Assembly (NCBI RefSeq): GCF_023499255.1
Contig: NZ_CP092183.1
Location: 8,056,501 to 8,120,500 of the forward strand
Length of the DNA: 64,000 bases
Source: Couchioplanes caeruleus
GTDB lineage: Bacteria; Actinomycetota; Actinomycetes; Mycobacteriales; Micromonosporaceae
Reading direction: 5' to 3'
Under the pieces are notes generated by a model. It ran no database searches and was not told where the DNA came from. It saw only the letters and a program-made list of their open reading frames with translations. A program made the position numbers and the translations under genes. Below, in pieces: positions 21,001-24,561 of this stretch (the stretch's first letter is position 1; every line of letters begins with the position of its first letter).

Positions 21001-23848
21001 CGCGCAGACCCCGGCGATGCGCCAGGCCCGGGACGGCGCGAACGCGTCGATGTTCCTGCTCGGGGCGGGCACCGGCGCCACCCCGGCGCTGGGCGAGCAG
21101 GTGCTGGCGACGCTGCGCGCGTGGGGCCACCGCGGTAAGGGGTACGCCCCGAACGGTGTGCTGCGCGTGCCCCGCAGCGCCGACCAGCTGATCGCCGTCG
21201 TGGGCGACCGCACCACCGAAGGCGCCCTGGTCACCCTGGATCCGGCGGCCTCGGCGACCCCGCCGGCTCCGCCCACCGGCCAGCCGGGCGGCAGCACCCA
21301 GCCCAGCACCGGCACCGGCACCGGCACGCAGCCCAGTACGGGCACCCAGCCCGGGCCGGCGAGCGGCGACCCGGTGCCGCCGGTCGTCCCGGCCGGGCCG
21401 ATGGCGCTGGCCGACGTCGACCACGTCGACTTCCGCAACGCCGCCGGCGACGTCATCGGCATCGGCTTCTACCGGTCCGAGGACGAGCGCAAGCGGATGC
21501 AGCGCTTCGCCCGCATCGCCGACGGCAGCGGCGAGAAGCTGCGCTGGTACGACCGGATCAGCCGCGGCCCGTTCAACCAGGTGGTGAAGACCCCGTTCGG
21601 CGGCAAGGACCGGCTCGGCGACGGCCGCCGGTTCATCTTCGTCGACGCGCCCGGCAACGCCCGCGAGTTCACCGTCCGCAACCGGGTCACCGGCCGCACC
21701 GAGCGGCTCAGCGGCGCCGAGCTGGGCGACCTGATCCTGCAGAGCGAGGCGCTGCGCCGGCCCCGCTCCGGGAAGAACACGCCGTTGCTGCTGCTCAGCG
21801 ACTCGGCGGGACGCCGGCTGCGCACCGGCGGCGCCGGCTGGGACCTCATGCAGCGGCTGCGCCGCGGCGGCCACCAGGGTGAGGCATACGGCGCCACGGA
21901 GGAACTGCGCAAGCAACCGGACTCCCCGCAGAAGATCGGCGTCTACAAGGGACCGGACAAGGACGGCCGGATCGTCCGGATCGACCCGCCCCGCACCGAC
22001 GGGCAGCAGCCGGTCACGACGCCGGCCGCCGCGCCCGCGCCTCCCGTGGCGCCACCGGCCGCACCGCCCACGGCGCCCGGAGGACCGACCCCGCCGGGTG
22101 GGAACCCACCGCCGGTTCAGCCGCCGCCGCCCGACGCGGGCATCGACCCGGCGACCGCGTTGCAGGACCCGTCCCGGGCCCCGCTGCGCCCGCTCAACAG
22201 CACCGACCGGGTCCTGCTCACGCCGTTCCGCGACCGCAGCGGCAACGTCCTCGGCCTCGGCCTCGGCATGACCGACGCGCACACCCGGCAGATGGAGGCC
22301 GAGACCGCGGTCACCACGGCGGACAAGTACAAGTCCCGCGGCCGGAACGGCAGCCAGACCCTGGACACGCCGTGGGCCAACGACAACCGCCGTCCGCTCT
22401 CCGTGCACGGCAAGACCGACGGCCGCGGCAACATGCTGGTGGAGGTCCAGGGCAAGGGCGCGATCCGCGTACCGCTCAAGGACGTCGCGGGCATCGTCGC
22501 GCGCAGCGGCCTGGTCCCTCAGGGCCAGACGCGCACGGTGTTCCTGGTGCCGTCGCGGATCGGCAACCACGCCGACGACTTCGCCGACGAGCTGCGCAAC
22601 CAGCTCGGCCGGGGCGTCACCGTCGTGGCGTCCACCGGCCGCAACCGCATCGCCGGCCCGCGCCTGACGGTGGAGGGCGGCAAGCTCAAGACGATCGGCC
22701 CGGTCGCGCCGCCACCCGCGCCGCCCGCGCAGCCGGGACCGTCGCAGAGCGGCCAGAAGTACGACCTGAAGGACGTGACCTACTTCTTCAGCCACAACAA
22801 GCGGAACCACGAGACCGGCATCGCCTTCCCGATGAGCCGGGGCGACTACCCGTCGATGCAGGACTTCCCCAAGTTCATCGACGAGGACAACTTCGAGCAC
22901 TACGAGTCGTTCCACGGCGAGAAACGCACGAGCGGCTACACCGTGATGGCCATGCCGAAGCACGGCCGCCGCGCGCACTGGGAGGGCGAGGTGGTCTACG
23001 TCGACTGCCACGCCAGCCCGCACACGTTCGGCATCAAGCTGAAGAACGGGCGGACCGCGTCGGTCAACGGCACCGAGATGGCGCACATCGTCTGGCAGTC
23101 CGGCGTGCTGCACCGCTCCCGCTCCGGCATGCGCTCGACCATCTTCTTCCTGTCCTGCTCGGCGGCGCGCAAGGACAAGCCCGGCTACGCCATCCACGAC
23201 TTCATGCAGGCGGTGTGGTCGTGGGGCTTCCAGGGCAACGGGTACGGCGCCGAGCAGACGCTCTGGGTGCAGTACCCGCACAGCATCGCGCACACGTTCG
23301 GCTTCTCGGAGAAGCCGATCGGCGTGAGCTACCGGGGCATCATGCGCGAGTTCCGGCCGGCCCGGCCCTCCGGCGGCACCGCGGGACCGTCCGCTCCCCC
23401 GGCCGCCCCGGCCCCGCAGCCGGCCGCCTCCACCACCGCGCCGACGTCGTCCGTGCCGCCGGGCGTGAACGTCGTCTACGCGTCGCCGAACAACTCGACG
23501 ACCTCGCTGCCCGGCACCGGCCAGCCCACGTACCAGTACGTGACGCCGGGCACCGCGTACGGCGGCTACACCACCTACACGGTGACCCCGGGACAGCCGT
23601 GGGCCGGGCCCACGTACACGACGTACCAGCCCACCACCTACGCGACCTACTACGTGCCGGGTGGCACCACGCCCGCGCCGCAGTTCACGTACGTTCCCTA
23701 CACCGGTGGCTTCGGGCCCCCGGGCACCCGCGGCCTGACCGTGGACGCGGGAGAGCACCTGTCGGTGTCCCGCACCTGGGGCCCGTCCGGGCTGCCGGCG
23801 GTGCCCGAGGAGACGGCGGAGGAACTGGCCGAGGAGATGGCGGAATGA
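1..23848 (+). CDS. giant lonely-Cys / polymorphic toxin-like protein (5' end outside window)
   Basis: The frame is open from the first base and the first in-window Met (base 20) has in-frame codons before it, so the true N-terminus lies upstream. Numbering residues from that Met, the order is: PPPYSP repeats (64-178), Pro/Gln linkers (to 510), lonely-Cys module 1 (Cys618), Fic-like domain (His939), Pro linker, lonely-Cys 2 (Cys1171), HNH1, lonely-Cys 3 (Cys1563), HNH2, lonely-Cys 4 (Cys1950), HNH3, lonely-Cys 5 (Cys2338), HNH4, papain-fold domain (Cys2642, His2717, Asp2732), a conserved helical region, coiled coils (about 3160-3500, 3930-4240, 5350-5540), lonely-Cys 6 and 7 (Cys3694, Cys3831), beta-rich regions, seven C-terminal lonely-Cys copies, and a Tyr/Thr/Pro tail with an acidic end. 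Its size and the adjacent T7SS-associated genes match giant 'lonely Cys domain' proteins of actinomycetes. Export by T7SS and toxic function are inferred. Stop TGA overlaps the next start (ATGA). Confidence 0.85.
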   Translation, partial: FEGLGNMAVGGGGDFWNPGTLTSNYVHSYLEHGAHNLGNNIMGPPQLNQNPPPSNADLKPPPGAQPPAGEKPPPYSPKPDGSSNPAPGQDSPNQPPATGENPPPYSPAPVGKGENPPPYSPAPVGKGENPPPYSPPAVKGENSPPVAKGDNPPPYSPPAAKGENPPPYSPPAVKGENPPPYSPGQNGPKAQLPESTQNSPGIRLGADPSGAQTPSPNGQQPADTPGGQVRDGVAPPAGSANPAPVQDGLPGFETSPAPQPSTESPSPVADDQAQQGPTQQQPGQDQSPAPQQSPAPQQSPAPQQSPAPQQSPAPQQGSAPLQQSPDIAPPAAQPSAVQPSPGAESPGTPGPQPGASNPSATAPSTSTNPDVQVPQNPSQQPGPAPQTGPAPQTGPTPQTGPAPQTGPAPQTGSQQTGPQQTGPQQVAPETVVPQAPGPQPTVVESVAPPVQSDATPTQADTPSVQTDSPPIQADTSPTQTDTPPVQADTAPDQSDTAPEPAQVSGPVPAVAPPVSSTSTPPPVTDLVRQPDGTWTADGRPVAVRPLTGDRPGIVLVSDNDWAKLENRPLLPSGASTAVIVHGAGPVVHAPVRNPDGTTGTVALTPGQLAQIVDSPGTPIALVSCDTGSLADGFAHQLAVANQGDVLAPTSDVVVGADSAPGQVLTADAEPWMLFEPESDEAWDVVNDVRDFDGITSQAPADTSQTGVTAYGDTAQPGPNGTGDRSAQTSPPPLLADVLPRNRWWQLYLDPRHHAEAQAAYPDDPGSYYDHDQSPGFQRGMVDAYEQFLNNPAVDSSTLNAATYKQMHETVTQHLDRPLDWTGGTSHQGRFVRPTSFPVRNPEISPDVFADRIGDRPLIMDFHQALRLGRSGPQPVTFTSTMMGRGGLSATDMPRTITTNYARADAPKLVDTVFDQYRAELVTAGTDPDAKLAAIARTVRTLHITHPFEDGNRRLNVHVLLPKLLLDNGFQPVVAPDMDQLFQGGVSIPDIVSVLHGSQPSTSDGVTLSGTRTDPRSPTPPTQSHPTSSPAGPTPAQSNPTSSSPTPAQSDPTPPPADPTPPPTGTAPATQTPAPTVSDLTRQPDGTWLADGRPVVVRPLPDDRPGVILVPDSDFARLENRPLLPTGTSTAVIVHGAGPVVHAPVRNPDGTTGTVALTPGQLAQIVDSPGTPIALVSCDTGSLADGFAHQLAVANQGDVLAPTSDVVVGADSAPGQVLTADAEPWMLFEPESDEAWDVVNDVRDFDGITSQAATEPATSTHDQTGVTASGRRNLRRSTVEQSLPPMTARQRAMRGADQNDPNTPPTWVNPPRTGPNGEALWDGTRARLHFQTGVRDEVMNDAYVGDDQRGNPRYECASCHDDFPASDVDIDHIDGILSYVNANTDPVQWTVDLGNGWSRTAEAITLQDARDAANDAPNLRTMCGSCNRSRGSRSQSRFMDSSGARWVDQPSRAQTGVTMGVDTPTPQPAQVLERRDDGTWLADGRPLLIRPLTGDRQGIALLTDDQWNQVQNRTLVPPGTGGAVVVHGDGTVVHAPVLSDQGAVTLTPEQLAQILQDIVPTDAPLALVSCQSATLPDGFAQQLAAARDGDVLAPQTDVIVGSDTAPGDVLTVDAEPWLLFESDSDQPWDVLNDVTDFDGITAQEPAGDTGVTVSGRHGRHLRRSTLDQSEPPMTARQRALRGNTQSADTPPTWITPPRMGPRGEQLWDGTRTRLHFQTGVREQTMRDAYVGRDRRTGDPLYECSSCRDAFFSDEIDIDHIDGILSYVHANTETENWTVDLGNGWRRDAEAITLAEARAAANAARNLRTMCGSCNRSRGSTSQSRYMDSSGARWTSQPYRVQTGVTMGVDTPAPQPAQVLKRRDDGTWLADGRPLLIRPLTGDRQGIALLTDDQWNQVQNRTLVPPGTGGAVVVHGDGTVVHAPLLDNEGAVTLTPEQLAQILQDVVPADAPLALVSCQSASLPDGFARQLAAARDGDVLAPQTDVIVASDTAPGDVLTAGAEPWLLFEPESDQAWDVVNDVRDFDGITSQAPTGTADGVTVSGRHGRSLRRSTLDQSEPPMTARQRALRGSTQSADTPPTWVSPPRVGPDGEALWDGTRARLHFQTGVRQAVMNDAYVGRSRRTGDPVYECASCTNAYPAGDIDIDHIDGILSYVNANTDPVQWTVDLGNGWYRTAEAVRLEDARDAANDAPNLRAMCGSCNRSRGSRSQSRYMDSSGARWVDQPYRVQTGVTMGVDTPAPQPARVLERRDDGTWLADGRPLQIRPLTGDRQGIALLTDDQWNQVQNRTLVPPGAGGAVVVHGDGTVVHAPLLDNRGTVTLTPEQLAQVVRDVAPAGQPLALVSCQSAALPGGFARQLAAARDGDVLAPQTDVIVGSDQAHGRVLTAGAEPWLLFEPESDEAWDVVNDAAAFDGITAEAPTGDSGVTVSGRRPLRRSTIEQSLPPMTARQRALRGGGQGSATTPPAGVAPPRTGPNGETLWDGTRARLHFQTGVRQSVMDAAYVGRDRRSGDRLYECSSCRDAFFSDEVDIDHIDGILSYVNANADAIRWDVHIGNGWYRTAEAITLADARTAANDAPNLRTMCGSCNRSRGSRSQSRYMDSSGASWVSQPFRPGVTMGVDAPSVTTSPFDDQVSAVRPLTRAQDPAACLTSLREFSLLQHPDGLSTGRARDDSTVGADTVLPGIADQQWQPTSTWEHIEAVLRAGPPRSTAYVLIGRPGDVGHAVVAHHDEQGLRYADLNRETDDRVLPTPSQLPAPVDARVLVVGPDGRVLNEAVAPAEPTTAQALVDAPGTDEQGVRFGAIGIEVEGRRHQLTGTDGLGYNDVLVKHRSGLVQVKVDEYHARDRDGKLTRDKVMLGEVVGVPGKVLDREHRPDRREVTRLVADANRKLDGLREGREKPLAELFPESEGWIVQPVAGQVGVKGRILNPKSNPYAQFTVGVPLARTAKFLRYVADNSSRRAMDGSLRSRRALLEDGLQVAEDIGRQYRDWAGDTADTRDADEIAGLLAVMYPHVAALMFSRVGKLMGGPTRLMKSYLAVASRVAPNGLYASLSPKAKEFLEEHADDIHAAVEKQFVAAMADRPEVMRALRDNDLIDEDGGTDLLSERMGDGTDAQIADYLDNALHERGKYGIPYLTQSEFLSTRFAELDSNDGHLADRPLVQLEIRALRAHQDLDGMTRTVEDLAALLADLDQELGPVDVPRATAQLAAEAATIAPVLESLDRAATGLEQARDRIEHLAATAETIADRGETRRHHLADQAGSARRGQRALDDLMRREQLADRVVGRILARTDRLAQDPAYAPTVAQLRDLAGRYAAALDAARSGYDTAAAGTRAAAADLNRLTAAMADVATDAGLAAMTLRELQDLRGSLAAATGAAHRLAEQATGHESALGPDPAPADAVMALHQVRTAAAKIRDIANRVRRQTETLADSAGRDSRDDLAKLTDEVLRQVERLDGQYDRTAVEMGAALAAYESTIPARNRADDLLENAAELADELFGLAGSLGIDVEEEFDSAQDDALPAGPQPRDEVDDLIAQWTTLGGTEMAAEPGPEPDTQRFYDLDEVDVVVMRKPADASGNPGAVIGVGFPTRTGDQQRFDAMRALDEAPPDHYVQEPAAGTSDGPRELPVPWGGQQGLGDRHMFYVQAHATPGTFAIRLKGTHGNPPRVVHVGGAQLEHLVHQTRALEQSRSGAQSPLMFLSCSAGRLHEAGGAIFDFLRSAADHGHAGEAYGATRTLHAGTPIRVADGGSLVRFDNPDAGPSRAPVEVGAGLLISDPDDPGLTELAEAYPARDDRYAVFSHADAYRLRPGDDQVSPRELAERIRRDTSWANRPIVLLACDSGADRRNGFAARLAEELRGIPVYAPNATAWATANGHAVVTTDEQDANGLRIPGHVRADTRFLRFFAPVAEPGQPAGPTVVTEMPYLLGTDADLGDVNVDGFADAVRDDAEDARRDADDLAGALQPAADEITPLLADLPRAEQLVQEAQELATRTRDLADEIEQGHSALGARTADLWTQARTAERAADRADERFPGSDETHHLRRRAALSRAEVRVADGPVRASLAQAAGLLPAIDAAHRRADRAAVLAGEALALLDRLQAYHDGFTSLVGSSRAAADRAEAAARDADTLRTAPPASDPDRLRMAQAYTAARNAHLGTAKDRFLGADLDDEFRDGIGELADRAAELRTALDEATAQLESARRREAAATEAHAQALEHLDEAHERLRAPEESLAETLDAAADLGVEESPPAGPSSDADLEPPADLLVEVADTAMSAEPQAPVRPYTSKFTEEFEPIGVALTTDGDVALPSPAAVVMALPPDLRESRTLGIAEQLHPTEGAPLVAMIRRIAPGIAGLGTLSEDIRQDVDQFLSGDLEKTEFGRPYAVTVDGKPAELLVTAVLGWDGMTVTRQQTDDPVSAATKTQATTRHSTRHARTDHVEPKATVSAVPGMIAGVGANLPTQPATVRSTAQQTRYTTTTTVELAEQADVRVPISFRATLRLADGSPLNSDGEDTVRADGTVALRVPMGLKPPPEQPEVTADTPPLDTAPPKRFAVESVVAEPAGEPYFAQVEKMLAEQGLGDITRIGAPGREVLQEFLSAGTIGDNLGRMVVHDPADENRGWVSSPPLLRSPARGWRRLFPGRDRQLQMRLVARQVQVVETVDNATHIDTSSFAGETADRTSADRPVTVWGLAGGGSDIPPLTLLVAPKLSGSRTGATVQEVKQETSTRQTLTATGPAVRYQTVYDLQVRPLGRKPRTLAGAVRTLQWTTKDRVRDTALDPGRDNAGWRGRRGAQRTHFAPAHIENGDGFGGAYIDDVSGGDRIYEALVSALRSVPGFHSFTLESDAFLRTFGDPDLAKGLTETVQAILSRDSEARSNLSNRQLRYLLDRIVGPGLEIPLVKRDKLFTYTSVVTLGGRLAELSDGDLTDRGALHTDHKRKNKTTTTAGRERTRTTELSLEARVLGRVGQAMSTLLGGPRAAYTRSRGHEIGLSQGHVADSRHGPALDADGEFAGQDMREFAATVQASVSIRSSVRTSENARHLTPGRPGRHLPKEIGRLDHRPKAFPLSVRMLIPEHRVTTTTPPALPSTAPVGREWLTDPGPVSELRGGYPLRLDGVRVEAVRGVEHLQEAVRETAVEAAGDDVFAFPDGRNSTVIANTVSPEMLMGDPKIFSRPIALSNLGHDRRASLADADVRISLRPTRPRELTPAELERVKHGLSGGAAVSAKRGRSYEVAASVTGVPVVSGPGTVADGVTANPVGVIVGSYTPWQRTWGSIRELAVSGVTKLRLAGRPTGHIPVLVDVEAQVVAEARHRSHLDPLKVLPASPRGSAGQRFTMPGAWLMWMTPAQLADLRRHDDEVRRQRDTDRLQERHREEAARQQDDFSAERDALRTDHDGRAAGLERRQRAEVRDARDFADRVRRDTREGERELRRTHAEALRALRAEVRRSGAAPDDWSGVRRIAALRLDQARELREFRASAARRERAVTAAVTGRPDRQRDERHEEQARQRAEADQLRVRQEERHAARIHRQQRETDLVREAQRERARQLAGPEPEPAAPPQGDIPAAVSPGRPASIGLGGVFTPLDLSDVVADLRQEIAREVGRTEGPARGREVAYALLPVSPLDEPHDNVRMLQTFLGKADHHLGSALNGGRSLPIRLEGRVRGHTYHVTLSAEFLRQPRFAGIEHTTELSVSDSAAIRNADTRTRGRTLASFSVMARAQGAWTESNPDPGQGPASGFLGGGYAGTANLGVRSDKDTEHTAPSFEQTLTTKGPVARYDGELRLTVTVTGDALPEAGAVVTTQRPVEVHTLPGDTRPRPVGERPLGHAEPSTPVPAQQLSDGARTRWRTAEGEHDTLPERGKFAVEHVLFDVAELHTAAADAVTGSGAHVDEATRTALRDAITVSTVKAALAGGMTGGRFVVPLGKAGRDLIVDARLRPRPRFAHADARIELAGELGNERGRKRERTTGNTFAVKVNGPVAGGGVNHPSGATQVGERADFGAVNASTFYEQPIYTSDPDRTLKLENKLPGDGTTALPETPAGDDPLTRSLAYDVEFRVIARSTDSAAKHRAGREVRVHDAATVRMPDAEAKARTGSDLPPALRTAALDVARRGEEWSAAVDRRDTLLHRPQPDPEQVEAAQRAVSEAEKAWWAAHREHEAQLDAVRADTVRSHPRAVPDIDSEPLPEPGISVSRAPGRVEVSRAPGHPDLDRLNRIAFTRLVDATNVVIGVTFSQNPEVRREIRRWAQSRTLAEHTHYGVYRGAIQPDQLPVHRPAPYARANGRRPFFVHFDDSPEGVHGAAGRWSGRPTYVDGVEVAQLLQEMDLMDLRTAESRDSIVVLAPETGRYDEGLAGRMLAEAVSAYGYQGNAYAPTTTMWTTSGGPILEHDGRFREIVPGSLPASALHETEPPVVDSVNPDDVDVIELKDARGTAFGVAFPLDVDDRRDILDHQDALRAGTYESYPGPAGDGMPTVSPVPWRGVPLTVLAANGRDGHAKIMVRGRGPVRVTGKTLAAVVAARAAKAGVTYSVTEPVVLWSRAPHQLGKSFGRELRRLAGHRGPIYGPETGYTLGSRVALENGGSLVEVGPGSSPSGPAPAPATASTSQVPPPPQQPQPAPTPADTEPGVEEVNGVKVVKLRDAGGRSVGIGFWNRPGDVQRFRDRVRELSAGLPATYMRFADERGQVQGSPHPAPWLGRMRAGRRPFFVLGEGNSDGLTVRADGRPGELKGGRVLARVALAAGVFDQHPNGRGAPVLFLSSEAGAVQGPGGFAHDFMSRLQQQENYTGEGYAATDQILQSGAHQLGVARWGGIVTVSPHVAPPPAAVPEFVPGAAVDPDADLPPESPDLSPAASPVAAPADPLDDPDDLDTLPGPAVAPPAPAGVWLNLADVESDSLRNHRNEIVGVGFPTGATRAERQAERDRMTDTTVRLEKSNLRRYDVLEPAGNGRFRVLRTRSTPWAREGSLRGREMVYVHSEPDQGRFVVRLKSGRLQHLTAAEYAYLIAQTPAMRQARDGANASMFLLGAGTGATPALGEQVLATLRAWGHRGKGYAPNGVLRVPRSADQLIAVVGDRTTEGALVTLDPAASATPPAPPTGQPGGSTQPSTGTGTGTQPSTGTQPGPASGDPVPPVVPAGPMALADVDHVDFRNAAGDVIGIGFYRSEDERKRMQRFARIADGSGEKLRWYDRISRGPFNQVVKTPFGGKDRLGDGRRFIFVDAPGNAREFTVRNRVTGRTERLSGAELGDLILQSEALRRPRSGKNTPLLLLSDSAGRRLRTGGAGWDLMQRLRRGGHQGEAYGATEELRKQPDSPQKIGVYKGPDKDGRIVRIDPPRTDGQQPVTTPAAAPAPPVAPPAAPPTAPGGPTPPGGNPPPVQPPPPDAGIDPATALQDPSRAPLRPLNSTDRVLLTPFRDRSGNVLGLGLGMTDAHTRQMEAETAVTTADKYKSRGRNGSQTLDTPWANDNRRPLSVHGKTDGRGNMLVEVQGKGAIRVPLKDVAGIVARSGLVPQGQTRTVFLVPSRIGNHADDFADELRNQLGRGVTVVASTGRNRIAGPRLTVEGGKLKTIGPVAPPPAPPAQPGPSQSGQKYDLKDVTYFFSHNKRNHETGIAFPMSRGDYPSMQDFPKFIDEDNFEHYESFHGEKRTSGYTVMAMPKHGRRAHWEGEVVYVDCHASPHTFGIKLKNGRTASVNGTEMAHIVWQSGVLHRSRSGMRSTIFFLSCSAARKDKPGYAIHDFMQAVWSWGFQGNGYGAEQTLWVQYPHSIAHTFGFSEKPIGVSYRGIMREFRPARPSGGTAGPSAPPAAPAPQPAASTTAPTSSVPPGVNVVYASPNNSTTSLPGTGQPTYQYVTPGTAYGGYTTYTVTPGQPWAGPTYTTYQPTTYATYYVPGGTTPAPQFTYVPYTGGFGPPGTRGLTVDAGEHLSVSRTWGPSGLPAVPEETAEELAEEMAE
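209..552 (+). repeat. PPPYSP peptide repeats in giant protein
   Basis: Seven copies of a 12-14 residue unit built on G-E/D-N/K-P-P-P-Y-S-P, plus one degenerate copy (GENSPPVAK), are spaced by short Lys/Gly-containing linkers. Each intact unit contains a PPxY motif. The Gln/Pro repeats that follow (QQSPAP five times, PAPQTGP several times, TD/ADT units) extend the low-complexity linker to about base 1530. Confidence 0.9.
1784..2094 (+). repeat. 311-bp near-identical duplication, copy 1 (lonely-Cys module 1)
   Basis: This stretch matches 3443-3753 at 310 of 311 bases by eye (offset 1,659 bp, 553 codons); the one difference is a silent Gly codon change. Homology continues upstream at protein level, but the DNA diverges sharply before base 1784. 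It covers the lonely-Cys motif (VSCDTG) and the end of the module. Confidence 0.9.
2390..3010 (+). other. Fic/Doc-like domain inside giant protein
   Basis: The segment contains HPFEDGNRRLN with its histidine at residue 939. Fic enzymes transfer AMP or other phosphate-containing groups using an HPFx[D/E]GNGRxxR loop. Here the catalytic His, the acidic residue, Gly-Asn and one Arg are kept, but the second Gly is Arg and the last Arg is Val. Helices before the motif and the LLPKLLLDNG helix after it fit the family. Activity is uncertain because of the altered loop. Confidence 0.7.
3443..3753 (+). repeat. 311-bp near-identical duplication, copy 2 (lonely-Cys module 2)
   Basis: Second copy of the block at 1784-2094, inside lonely-Cys module 2 just before the first HNH module. 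Its sharp upstream boundary points to recent duplication or gene conversion within the gene. Confidence 0.9.
3785..7852 (+). repeat. four tandem HNH nuclease modules alternating with lonely-Cys modules
   Basis: A unit of 384-388 codons repeats with period about 1,161, 1,164 and 1,152 bp. Each HNH module starts near LRRST, runs through LWDGTR and LHFQTGVR, a CxxC pair, DIDHIDGILSYV, and NLRxMCGSCNRSRGS, and ends at SSGA(R/S)W. DHID plus CxxC/CxxC zinc ligands and the C-N-R-S-R-G end match classical HNH endonucleases. All four copies keep these residues. First CxxC cysteine is at residue 1349 in copy 1. Lonely-Cys modules 3, 4 and 5 sit between copies. Confidence 0.85.
7900..8340 (+). other. 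papain-fold / glutamine-deamidase-like toxin domain in giant protein
   Basis: The segment reads DPAACLTSL, then WEHIEAVLRAGPPRSTAYVLI, GHAVVAHH and RYADLN, giving the order Cys2642, His2717, Asp2732. This is the layout of the papain-like toxin fold (Tox-PL / toxin glutamine deamidase) of bacterial polymorphic toxins. The family assignment comes from motif order only. Confidence 0.6.
10670..11740 (+). repeat. lonely-Cys modules 6 and 7 of giant protein
   Basis: Two adjacent divergent modules lie between coiled coils. The first has YVQAHATPGTF followed by LMFLSCSAG (Cys3694); the second has YAVFSHADAY followed by IVLLACDSG (Cys3831). Both keep a His on an early strand and a Cys at the end of a later hydrophobic strand. 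Confidence 0.7.
18640..23370 (+). repeat. seven C-terminal lonely-Cys-like repeats, mostly degenerate
   Basis: Seven units of about 500-600 bp start near 18640, 19250, 19870, 20640, 21410, 22195 and 22765. Most begin with a strand like V-x-(F/L/I)-R-(D/N)-x-x-G-x-x-(I/V)-G-(I/V)-(G/A)-F and carry a hydrophobic strand where the Cys should be. The motifs there read VVLAPETG, VVLWSRAP, LFLSSEAG, MFLLGAGTG, LLLLSDSAG, VFLVPSRIG and FFLSCSAA. Only the last has the Cys (Cys7713). Pro/Ala/Gly-rich linkers separate them. Confidence 0.75.
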
Positions 23849-24438
23849 GCGACGAGACCTTCGAGAACTACTTCGTCATCACCGACCCGGCGTGGGAGCC
23901 GGAACCCGGGACGGACAGCGACCTGCCGCCGATCGAGGCGGTCGTCGGGGTGTGGCCGGTGGCCCCGGACGGCTCGGTCGGCCGGTTCCGCCCGAACCCC
24001 GACTACTTCCCCACCGACGTCGACTCGCCGACGGACCCGCTCGACGCGCTCCTCCGCCTCACCGCGGCCGGTACGGCGGACGCCGGGCAGCTGCAGCTGA
24101 TCCTGCGGCAGAGCCTGTTCGACATCGCCATGAACGGCGACGGCCGGCCGATCCTGCAGCCCTCGCCGGACGACGTGCTGTGCGTACTGCTCGCCAGCAG
24201 CGGCAGCCACCGGCGCGACCTGAACCTGCCGCTGTGGCGGCGCTGCGACCTGGAGGCCCTGGTCACGCTGCTGGCCGACGACGTCGACGTGCTGGTCAAC
24301 CCGAGCGGGCCGGCCATGACGCGGCTGTCCGGCGGCTTCGTCCGCGCCGCGTTCATGGCGAGCGACGACGAGCTCACCGCGGCGTTCGACCGGGCAAGCA
24401 ACCACAAGGTGGCCCTGGTGCCGTGGGAGGCGAGCTGA
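23845..24438 (+). CDS. type VII secretion system-associated protein, paralog 1
   Basis: A 197-residue soluble protein whose ATG overlaps the giant gene's stop (ATGA), so the two are translationally coupled. It carries the family pattern: TDPAWEP near the N-terminus, PPIEAVVGVWPVAPDGSVGRFRPNPDY, SPTDPLDALLRL, NGDGRP, a PDDVLC strand and DVLVNPSGP near the C-terminus. These proteins are small and lack signal peptides or membrane segments. They are known from actinobacterial T7SS and polymorphic-toxin loci, with no settled biochemical role. A chaperone, adaptor or immunity role for the giant protein is inference. It is homologous to the genes at 25459 and 25982. Confidence 0.75.
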   Translation: MSDETFENYFVITDPAWEPEPGTDSDLPPIEAVVGVWPVAPDGSVGRFRPNPDYFPTDVDSPTDPLDALLRLTAAGTADAGQLQLILRQSLFDIAMNGDGRPILQPSPDDVLCVLLASSGSHRRDLNLPLWRRCDLEALVTLLADDVDVLVNPSGPAMTRLSGGFVRAAFMASDDELTAAFDRASNHKVALVPWEAS

Positions 24439-24561
24439 GGTAAGAACGGGTCCCGGAGCGCCGACGTTGGGGCACGACCGGCCGCGGACCGCCGGGGCGG
24501 CCCGGGCACCGTGGTCGAATGGCTGCCGGACATCGCACGCCGACGACCACGCGAGGACGGC

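Noticed and set aside
3842..23758. An uninterrupted 6,638-codon minus-strand frame opposite the giant gene
   Set aside because: Its translation is low-complexity Arg/Gly/Ala/Val sequence with no domains. It arises from extreme GC bias and codon pattern of the plus-strand gene, whose translation carries clear motifs.
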